DNA from: an uncultured Prevotellaceae bacterium
Lineage (GTDB): Bacteria; Bacteroidota; Bacteroidia; Bacteroidales; Bacteroidaceae
Assembly: GCA_902781315.1 (NCBI GenBank)
Contig: CACZIT010000020.1
Span: forward strand, 23,992 to 87,991
Direction: 5' to 3'
Length of the DNA stretch: 64,000 nucleotides
Part shown: in pieces, positions 24,022-30,431 of the stretch
How positions within the stretch are numbered: the stretch's first letter is position 1
Layout: each line of letters begins with the position of its first letter
Position numbers and translations under genes: made by a program
The notes under the pieces: model-generated
What the model saw: the letters and a program-made list of their open reading frames with translations, nothing else
The model's database searches: none
Told to the model about the DNA's origin: nothing

Positions 24022-25587
24022 ATGAAGAAATATATTGTAATTGCAGCTATGGCGTTTGCAGCAATGCCTATTCTCGCACAGGAGACTTACGAAAACGCCA
24101 AGATTGCTGCCGAAGATCTGAACGGTACAGCCCGCTATGTGGGTATGGGTGGCGCTATGGAGGCACTGGGTGCCGACATCTCGACCATCTCGACCAACCC
24201 TGCCGGCATCGGCCTGTTCCGCAAGTCTACGGCCAGCGTCTCGTTCGGGCTCGTTTCTCAGCAGGACGTTGAGGAGTTTGCCGAGGGCAACAAGACCAAC
24301 CTGAGCTTCGACCAGATAGGCTTCGTCTATTCCGCCCGCTCGGGAAAGAGTTCGTTCCTGAACTTCGGCTTCAACTACCACAAGAGCCGTAACTTCGATT
24401 TCATCCTGTCGGCAGCTGACGGGCTGAACAATGCTTCGCAGAACAAGCTCACCTATGCCAAGCAGAAGAACGGATTGCTCTATGAGGTGAATGCCGACGG
24501 AGTGCCCGATTTTGACCGCTCCTATGCATCGTGCAACCAGATTGACGACATTTATGCCCGCAATCTGAATTACGATACTGATCAGAACATGTGGTTCTAC
24601 GACCCTGCCACCAGTTATACGCTCGACCGTGCGCATAAGGGATACGTGGGAGTCTACGACTTCAACATCAGCGGAAACATCAACGATCGCGTCTATCTGG
24701 GTATGACCGTTGGCCTGCACGATGTCAACTACCGTCACTATGGCGAGTATTCGGAGCGTCTGCAGGGTCCTAACGGCGACTACACCGCCACCTTCACCGA
24801 CGAGCGCCGCATTGATGGTGCCGGTGCCAGCGTAACGGCAGGTGTCATCTTCCGTCCTATTGAGACGTCGCCTTTCCGCGTGGGCCTCTCGGTGGCAACA
24901 CCTATCTGGTACGACCTGACCACCTCCAACTGGACCATGCCCTATAGCGACGGTCAGGCTTTGCTCGACAAGTCGGCCTCTGAGACCTACGACTATAAAG
25001 TCTATACCCCGTGGAAGTTCGGCTTGAGCCTTGGCCACACCGTGGGCAACTATCTTGCCCTGGGTGCCAGCTATGAATATGCTGACTATGCCCACTTGGA
25101 CAGCCGTATGAAGACAGGTAGCTATTATGACTATTGGTATGGCGAATATTACGATGAGAGCGAGAGCGACCGCGTGATGAACGACCACACGAAGCAGACG
25201 CTGAAGGGAGTCTCGACGCTGAAGCTCGGTCTCGAATACAAGCCCGATCCTGCCATCGCTGTGCGTTTCGGCTACAACTACGTCAGCCCGATGTACAAGA
25301 GCGAGGGCTTCAAGGATGGTTCGCTGCAGTCGAATGGTTCCTACTATGCCTCGGCTACCGACTACACCAACTGGAAGGCAACCAACCGCATCACCTGCGG
25401 TGTGGGTTACACCACCGGCAAGTTCAATCTGGATCTGGCCTATCAGTATAGTGCCACCAACGGTGACTTCTCACCCTTCATGACCTACGTCGACAACGAC
25501 TTCGCCGATGAAGACAACATCTGCGACGCCGTGAAGGTGAGCAACAAGCGTCATCAGCTGCTCTTCACCTTGGGCTACAGATTCTGA
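24022..25587 (+). CDS. Outer-membrane FadL/OmpP1-like transport protein
   Basis: 521 residues with a signal peptide (about 1-19, ILAQ). The N-terminal plug motif (DLNGTARYVGMGGAMEALGA, then STNPAGIGLFR) is the hallmark of the OmpP1/FadL family. The rest alternates aromatic beta-strands and ends in LLFTLGYRF, a C-terminal phenylalanine typical of outer-membrane barrels. By family it passes hydrophobic molecules across the outer membrane. The substrate is unknown. A strong terminator follows. Confidence 0.85.
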   Translation: MKKYIVIAAMAFAAMPILAQETYENAKIAAEDLNGTARYVGMGGAMEALGADISTISTNPAGIGLFRKSTASVSFGLVSQQDVEEFAEGNKTNLSFDQIGFVYSARSGKSSFLNFGFNYHKSRNFDFILSAADGLNNASQNKLTYAKQKNGLLYEVNADGVPDFDRSYASCNQIDDIYARNLNYDTDQNMWFYDPATSYTLDRAHKGYVGVYDFNISGNINDRVYLGMTVGLHDVNYRHYGEYSERLQGPNGDYTATFTDERRIDGAGASVTAGVIFRPIETSPFRVGLSVATPIWYDLTTSNWTMPYSDGQALLDKSASETYDYKVYTPWKFGLSLGHTVGNYLALGASYEYADYAHLDSRMKTGSYYDYWYGEYYDESESDRVMNDHTKQTLKGVSTLKLGLEYKPDPAIAVRFGYNYVSPMYKSEGFKDGSLQSNGSYYASATDYTNWKATNRITCGVGYTTGKFNLDLAYQYSATNGDFSPFMTYVDNDFADEDNICDAVKVSNKRHQLLFTLGYRF

Positions 25588-25607
25588 TAGTTCCCGATAC
25601 ATGACAA

Positions 25608-25655
25608 ACAAAACGACCGCTTTTGCCTTAAAAACGGTCGTTTTGTATTTTTTAA
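25608..25655 (+). terminator. Rho-independent terminator after the FadL-like gene
   Basis: A 12-bp stem ACAAAACGACCG/CGGTCGTTTTGT, then ATTTTTT. Located 20 bases after the stop. Confidence 0.85.
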
Positions 25656-25675
25656 CTTAATTGTGAAGAGAATAA

Positions 25676-25707
25676 TTTGTGTATAAGAAATAAAAGTAGT
25701 AAATTTG
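25676..25707 (+). promoter_or_regulatory. Orphan promoter upstream of a candidate small RNA
   Basis: TTTG (25676-25679), a 20-base gap, then TAAATTTG (25700-25707). No protein gene starts within 200 bases downstream. Confidence 0.6.
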
Positions 25708-25713
25708 CAACGT

Positions 25714-25808
25714 GATCCTGCGTTTGCAGGTATCTCAAATAGTTTTTTTAGTGGTTAATTTAGTTTTAGTAAGTATTGTAGGGATTTGTCGTGAGACAAG
25801 TCCCTTTT
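25714..25808 (+). ncRNA. Candidate small RNA with own promoter and terminator
   Basis: The predicted start is near 25714, six bases after a consensus -7 box. The transcript would contain a small hairpin CCTGC-GTTT-GCAGG (25717-25730) and an AT-rich middle. It would end in GGGATTTGTC-GTGA-GACAAGTCCC followed by TTTT (25781-25808), a clear terminator. Length is about 95 bases. No start codon with a useful frame is seen. It lies in the 360-base gap 25588-25948, which otherwise holds the porin terminator and the promoter of the GHL10 gene. I do not recognise a known family. Confidence 0.5.
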
Positions 25809-25897
25809 CATTGCCTCTTAGTGAAGGGCACATGATAAAAAACGCTAAAAAGTAGAAGATTAGGCTGTTCTCTCTTTGTTTTTTATTACCTTTGCAT

Positions 25898-25928
25898 TTT
25901 GTAAGAATGAAGGTGTGAATTACCTTTG
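25898..25928 (+). promoter_or_regulatory. Promoter of the GHL10 gene
   Basis: TTTG (25898-25901), a 19-base gap, then TACCTTTG (25921-25928), 20 bases before the ATG. Another TACCTTTG occurs at 25887 without a matching -33 box. Confidence 0.7.
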
Positions 25929-25948
25929 TGCGATAAAACCAACAAGAC

Positions 25949-27460
25949 ATGAAACGAATATCTCTTTTCAGACTTTTGCTGTTGGCAGTGCTGTTTGTGG
26001 GCAGCGTTGCTACGATGAGTGCCCAAAAATCGGCAAAGCGCGAGTTTCGCGGTGCCTGGATTCAGTGTGTGAACGGACAATTCTTGGGCATGGGCACGCG
26101 GCAGATGCAGCAGACGCTGAGCTATCAGCTTGATGAGTTGCAGAAAGACGGCGTGAATGCCATCATTTTCCAGGTTCGTCCTGAGTGCGATGCTTTGTAC
26201 AAAAGCGACCTTGAACCCTGGAGCCGTTTCCTCACCGGTCAGCAGGGCAAGGCCCCGTCGCCTTACTGGGACCCGCTGGAGTGGATGGTGAACGAGTGCC
26301 ATAAACGCGGTATGGAACTGCATGCCTGGATTAATCCTTATCGTGCAAAGACAAAGACCACGACGGCTTTGGCCCAGAACCATATTGCCGTGCAGCATCC
26401 GGAGCGGGCCTTCAACTACGACGGGCAGCTCATCTTGAACCCAGGTCAGCCTGAGAATCGTAAGTACATCTGCAAGGTTGTGCAGGACATCGTGCGCCGT
26501 TATGACATTGACGGCCTGCACATCGACGACTATTTCTATCCATACCCCGTAGCAGGTCTCCCCATTCCCGACGACGCTGAATATGCAAAATATAAAAATA
26601 GCATTAACAACCGAGGCGATTGGCGCCGCTACAACGTCAACCTTTTCATCGAGCAGCTTTATACTGCTATCAAGGAAGTGAAGCCTTGGGTGAAATTCGG
26701 CGTGTCGCCGTTTGGTATTTATCGCAATCAGCGCAGCGATCCCAAGAATGGCAGCGCCACCAACGGTCTGCAGAACTATGACGACCTCTATGCCGACGTC
26801 CTTCTCTGGGTGAACAAAGGTTGGATAGACTATTGTGTGCCGCAAATCTATTGGGAGATTGGCAACAAGGCTGCCGACTACAAGACGCTCATCACTTGGT
26901 GGAACCGTTATGCCAAAAATCGTCCGCTCTTTATCGGTGAAGACGTAGAGCGCACGGTGAAGTACCCCGATCCTCAGAATCCCAACAGCCATCAGCTGCC
27001 TGCTAAGCACCGCCTGCATCAGCAGATGAACCACGTTAACGGCACGGTGTTGTGGTATGCCAAGGCCGTGGTCGACAATATGGGCAATTATGGAAGCGTT
27101 CTGCGCACGTCCTATTGGAAGACTCCGGCTCTGCCGCCGCTCATGCCGTTCCTCGACGACAAGTCGCCCAAGGCAGCAAAGAAGGTCAAGGCTCGTTGGT
27201 CGGCAGAGGGCTATCACTTGACTTGGAAGAAGCCTTCGGGCAGGAAGTGGGGTGATCAGGTGAACCGCTATGTTGTCTATCGGTTTGAGAAAGGTGAACG
27301 CATTGATTTGAATAATGCCGAAAAGATAGTGGCAGTCACTTACGACACCCGTTACAAGCTGCCCTACAATGGTGGCCACAAGGGCTACACCTATGTTGTT
27401 ACAGCTCTCGACAGGGTGGGCAATGAAAGCAAGGGTGTCAAGCGGAAAGTGAAGCTTTAA
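25949..27460 (+). CDS. Secreted GHL10-family (DUF187) glycosidase-like protein
   Basis: 503 residues. A signal peptide (about 1-25, MSAQ) precedes a barrel domain with REFRGAWIQCVNGQF, FQVRPECDALYKS, GMELHAWINPYR and YDIDGLHIDDYF, all typical of the family-10-like hydrolases (GHL10). The C-terminal part (about 410-503) is a fibronectin-like domain (ARWSAEGYHLTWKKPSG, then YVVTALDRVGNES). Some relatives act on peptidoglycan-type glycans, but the substrate here cannot be read. It sits alone between promoter and terminator. Confidence 0.85.
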   Translation: MKRISLFRLLLLAVLFVGSVATMSAQKSAKREFRGAWIQCVNGQFLGMGTRQMQQTLSYQLDELQKDGVNAIIFQVRPECDALYKSDLEPWSRFLTGQQGKAPSPYWDPLEWMVNECHKRGMELHAWINPYRAKTKTTTALAQNHIAVQHPERAFNYDGQLILNPGQPENRKYICKVVQDIVRRYDIDGLHIDDYFYPYPVAGLPIPDDAEYAKYKNSINNRGDWRRYNVNLFIEQLYTAIKEVKPWVKFGVSPFGIYRNQRSDPKNGSATNGLQNYDDLYADVLLWVNKGWIDYCVPQIYWEIGNKAADYKTLITWWNRYAKNRPLFIGEDVERTVKYPDPQNPNSHQLPAKHRLHQQMNHVNGTVLWYAKAVVDNMGNYGSVLRTSYWKTPALPPLMPFLDDKSPKAAKKVKARWSAEGYHLTWKKPSGRKWGDQVNRYVVYRFEKGERIDLNNAEKIVAVTYDTRYKLPYNGGHKGYTYVVTALDRVGNESKGVKRKVKL

Positions 27461-27486
27461 ACTCTTCGTCAACACTTCTGAACATC

Positions 27487-27532
27487 AAAAAGTGCCAGCG
27501 TGAATCACTACCGATTCAAGCTGGCACTTTTC
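27487..27532. terminator. Bidirectional terminator between the GHL10 gene and the next gene
   Basis: AAAAGTGCCAGC pairs with GCTGGCACTTTT, with an inner TGAATC/GATTCA stem. A-runs on one side and T-runs on the other serve the two convergent genes. Confidence 0.85.
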
Positions 27533-27554
27533 TTTTTACTATCTGAAACAAATA

Positions 27555-27995
27555 TTATTCTTTGAAGAGATCAGCAAGGAACGAGTCAAGCTCTTCATCC
27601 AGACCGGTCATCAGGTCGCCTCCGATGATGACTGTGTCGTCGTCTGCCAGATAAAGTTCTGCAATAGGCTCCTTGTCGTCATCCTCCAGAACGAAGTTGT
27701 AAGGTTTCAGAATGCCCATGTTGTCGACGATCTTGCTCATTCGCTTCAGTTCGTTGCGCAGGATGATGGTCACCTTGTCGTAGAAATCCTCGTCCTTGTT
27801 GTCAATCCACTGTTCAATGACGCAACGGTTGATTTCTTGGTCTTCGTCGTCGAAAGCCAGCAGTTCGCCACTCTCCTGCGACACGCGCAGATGGATGTCG
27901 GTCAGAGTGCTTGTCTCTTCGTCTGTCGGAAACTTCTGTGCTATCTTTCTGATGGCACGTTCAATCTGCTGGATGGTTTGCTCGGTCGGTTTCAT
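27555..27995 (-). CDS. Acidic conserved protein of unknown function
   Basis: 146 residues, very rich in Asp and Glu, no signal peptide or membrane segment. The N-terminal half is helical (TIQQIERAIRKIAQKF). The C-terminal half alternates strands and acidic turns, ending DEELDSFLADLFKE. I do not recognise a family. Its sequence is regular and its promoter is clear, so it is a real gene, likely a Bacteroidales-specific cytoplasmic protein. It has its own promoter and terminator and so is expressed alone. Confidence 0.7.
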   Translation of the reverse strand: MKPTEQTIQQIERAIRKIAQKFPTDEETSTLTDIHLRVSQESGELLAFDDEDQEINRCVIEQWIDNKDEDFYDKVTIILRNELKRMSKIVDNMGILKPYNFVLEDDDKEPIAELYLADDDTVIIGGDLMTGLDEELDSFLADLFKE

Positions 27996-28035
27996 ATAGT
28001 TTATTCCTTGTTACTTGTTCTTTCGGAATGCGTTG

Positions 28036-28066
28036 CAAATATACGCCAATTTACTTGAATATCAAA
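28036..28066 (-). promoter_or_regulatory. Promoter of the acidic protein gene
   Basis: Minus-strand TTTG-N19-TATATTTG, with the -7 box 41 bases before the start at 27995. Confidence 0.65.
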
Positions 28067-28084
28067 ACAAAATTGAATAAATCT

Positions 28085-28561
28085 TCATTCTGACTGCTGA
28101 TTTTCTTCGCGAAGCACTCCGTTCAGGTTGACATACCATTGCTTTTTCCCGTTCTGATAGACCATGGGCAGGACAAAGGTCCCTCGGTCGGTGGGCGTTG
28201 CTTTCACCCCGATGGAATCAATGCGCAGGTAGTGGCGTACGGTGATCTGTACGCGAGCCGTAGAGTCGTTTTCGTAGTCTATATCCCCAACCTCGCAAGT
28301 AGCATTTTCATCTGTTTCGTTCAGCAGGTCCACATCCTTTTGCGTCAGCTGGCTGGCTGCCATGCGAAGCCAAGGCTCAGATTCTTTAGTGGTGAACGTC
28401 TGGGCTTTGTGGAACTGCCAATTATAATAATAGGTAGCAAAGGAGTCTGCTTGCTGCTTCAAGTTCTTTTCCCTGGCAGCCTGGCTGTTGCTACATGCTG
28501 TTGCCATGATAGCCATGCACAGCCCTACGACCCACATTATTTGTTTTTGCTTTGTTGACAT
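28085..28561 (-). CDS. Predicted lipoprotein of unknown function
   Basis: 158 residues from the ATG at 28561. The signal sequence ends in MAIMATAC with a lipobox cysteine followed by SNSQ, so it should be lipid-anchored. The mature part has a helical segment (REKNLKQQADSFATYYYNW) and a beta domain with ARVQITVRHYLRIDS and QWYVNLNGVLR, resembling small NTF2-like folds. No family is named with confidence. An ATG at 28588 would add nine residues before the signal sequence and is less likely. Confidence 0.7.
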   Translation of the reverse strand: MSTKQKQIMWVVGLCMAIMATACSNSQAAREKNLKQQADSFATYYYNWQFHKAQTFTTKESEPWLRMAASQLTQKDVDLLNETDENATCEVGDIDYENDSTARVQITVRHYLRIDSIGVKATPTDRGTFVLPMVYQNGKKQWYVNLNGVLREENQQSE

Positions 28562-28599
28562 TTTTCTTGGTTCCATCATTAAAAACATTTAATTTAGGA

Positions 28600-28607
28600 C
28601 AAAGGTA
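28600..28607 (-). promoter_or_regulatory. -7 box of the lipoprotein gene
   Basis: Minus-strand TACCTTTG with a TTG 20 bases upstream. Divergent from the walJ promoter. Confidence 0.6.
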
Positions 28608-28616
28608 AGAAAAACT

Positions 28617-28648
28617 TTTGGTTAATTCAAGTCTTTTGAGTAATTTTG
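28617..28648 (+). promoter_or_regulatory. Promoter of walJ
   Basis: TTTG (28617-28620), a 20-base gap, then TAATTTTG (28641-28648), 19 bases before the ATG. Confidence 0.7.
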
Positions 28649-28667
28649 TGCTTAAAATACTACGAAG

Positions 28668-29531
28668 ATGCTGAATTTTATCTCATTCGGCAGTGGCAGC
28701 AGCGGAAACTGCTACTTGCTATATACGGAGAAAGACGCGCTTCTCATAGACTTGGGCATAGGCACGCGGGCACTCCGGAAATACTTTAGGGAATATGGCT
28801 TGCCCCTCGCACGCGTTAAGCACATACTTGTTACACACGATCACGCCGACCATGTGAAGTCGGTTGGTAAAATCAGTCACGATCTCGAACTTCCTGTGAT
28901 AGCAACTGTCGATGTCCACAAGGGTATCGACCGCAACTACTGTGTTAGGAGCAAGGTTCCAGCCAGCCTTGTCAAATATATTGAAAAGGATGTGCCCGTG
29001 CAGTTGGGCGACTTTCTGGTCACGGCTTTCAAGGTTCCTCACGATAGTAGCGACAACGTGGGCTACCGCATTGAGTATCAGGGCGTTGTTTTCTGCATTA
29101 TGACTGATGTAGGCTATCTGACCGACGAAATGCGGCCTATGATTAGCGAGGCCAACTACCTGGTGCTTGAAGCCAATTATGATGTTGAGATGCTGAAGGC
29201 TGGTCCTTATCCTGAGTATCTGAAGACTCGCATTATGAGCGAGGGTGGCCACCTTTCCAACAATGAGTGCGGAAAGGCGCTGGCTGAAAACGTTTCGCCC
29301 AATCTGCGTCACGTCTGGCTTTGCCATCTGAGCGAGGAGAACAATCATCCCGAACTGGCTCGCAAGACGGTGGAGCAAATCCTTCGCAGCTACGGCATCG
29401 TGGCCGGCAAGGACTTCCAACTCGATGTGCTGAAGCGCAAGACACCTACGGGCATCTTTCGTCTTCTCGGCGATGAGCCGCAAGAGCAGTCGTTGTTTTC
29501 TGACAAGGAAATGGGAGTAGACAAAGACTAA
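28668..29531 (+). CDS. walJ: Metallo-beta-lactamase fold hydrolase, WalJ/YycJ type
   Basis: 287 residues. The metal-binding motif THDHADH gives H57, H59, D61 and H62. The N-terminus MLNFISFGSGSSGNCYLL and the later SNNECGKAL/LCHLSEENNHPE are typical of the YycJ/WalJ family of cytoplasmic MBL-fold exonucleases linked to DNA processing. Activity in this species is inferred. Its stop (29529-29531) touches the stop of the convergent glycosyltransferase with no gap. Confidence 0.85.
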   Translation: MLNFISFGSGSSGNCYLLYTEKDALLIDLGIGTRALRKYFREYGLPLARVKHILVTHDHADHVKSVGKISHDLELPVIATVDVHKGIDRNYCVRSKVPASLVKYIEKDVPVQLGDFLVTAFKVPHDSSDNVGYRIEYQGVVFCIMTDVGYLTDEMRPMISEANYLVLEANYDVEMLKAGPYPEYLKTRIMSEGGHLSNNECGKALAENVSPNLRHVWLCHLSEENNHPELARKTVEQILRSYGIVAGKDFQLDVLKRKTPTGIFRLLGDEPQEQSLFSDKEMGVDKD

Positions 29532-30422
29532 TCAGCCTTCATCTAACGCGAGCAGATAGCCCAGCTTATAGCATTTGAAAACGAACAACGATGGAGAAGG
29601 ACCACAGAGGTTGCTTCTCCATTTGTTTTTACGCATTTTATAGATTAAAAGGAAAAGCCGGCTAAGTCCTGTGTGCTTCATTTTCCTACTTGTTGCCAGC
29701 AGTCGCGAGAAGCCCGAAAGGTCTTCGCTGAAGTCGCAGAGCGTCTGTATGGCTTCTTCCGTCTTTTCCATAAACCGCGCGTTTTCCTCGAAGCGGTTGA
29801 ATACAACGGGATTGTCGATGTGCTCAATACCGATGCCCGCCATCTGCAACTGCTTGCCCATGAGCACATCTTCGTAGCCGTAACGGCGGAAACGGGTGTC
29901 CAGCGGATGGGCAAGGTAGATGCTTTTCTCGATGAGGAAGTTCGATGTGTGGAAATTGTGGTGGGGTTCTTGCCGTCTGTTTTCGGCTAATAGGGAGCTC
30001 TCAGCCGCCTTTTCGTAGAGAAAGCGCAGGTTGCTACTCAGATTCGTTCCGTCGCCTTCCACCCTGTAGCCGCCACACACCACATCGCCCTCCGCCGCTA
30101 TATAGCGGTTCAGAAACTCCTCGTCGCCGATGCCCATGCCGCTGTCGATGAAGAGAAGCCAGTCGTTGATGGCCGACGATGCCAGGAAGTTGCGGATGGC
30201 AGCCCTGCCCACGTTCTCGTGTCTGACGATGTAGCGGCAGTGGGGTAGGTCGTTGATGGCCATGTTAGCCGCCACCACTTCCGGCTGCGTTGAGCCGTCG
30301 TCGGCCACAAGTATCTCGTACGTCAGGCCCTCTGCTTGTTGGGCTTGCCGCTGCAACGTTCTCACGGTGTCGATGCAAATGTCGTTGAACGTTGGGATGA
30401 GTATTGAAATACTTGTTTTCAA
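29532..30422 (-). CDS. Family 2 glycosyltransferase
   Basis: 296 residues. The GT-A fold N-terminus is seen in SISILIPTFND, LVADDGS (the first nucleotide-sugar aspartates) and RNFLASSAINDWLLFIDSG. The usual acidic DxD reads DSG here. The C-terminal part includes FRRYGYEDVLMG, an ED-containing acceptor/catalytic loop. It transfers a sugar to an unknown acceptor, probably a surface glycan or glycolipid. Nine bases separate its start from the uvrA stop, so it follows uvrA in one transcript. Confidence 0.85.
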   Translation of the reverse strand: MKTSISILIPTFNDICIDTVRTLQRQAQQAEGLTYEILVADDGSTQPEVVAANMAINDLPHCRYIVRHENVGRAAIRNFLASSAINDWLLFIDSGMGIGDEEFLNRYIAAEGDVVCGGYRVEGDGTNLSSNLRFLYEKAAESSLLAENRRQEPHHNFHTSNFLIEKSIYLAHPLDTRFRRYGYEDVLMGKQLQMAGIGIEHIDNPVVFNRFEENARFMEKTEEAIQTLCDFSEDLSGFSRLLATSRKMKHTGLSRLFLLIYKMRKNKWRSNLCGPSPSLFVFKCYKLGYLLALDEG

Positions 30423-30431
30423 CTGTAGTCG

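Noticed and set aside
23992-25188. 398-codon minus-strand frame over the FadL-like gene
   Set aside because: It is the shadow of a well-supported outer-membrane protein and has no promoter or domain of its own.
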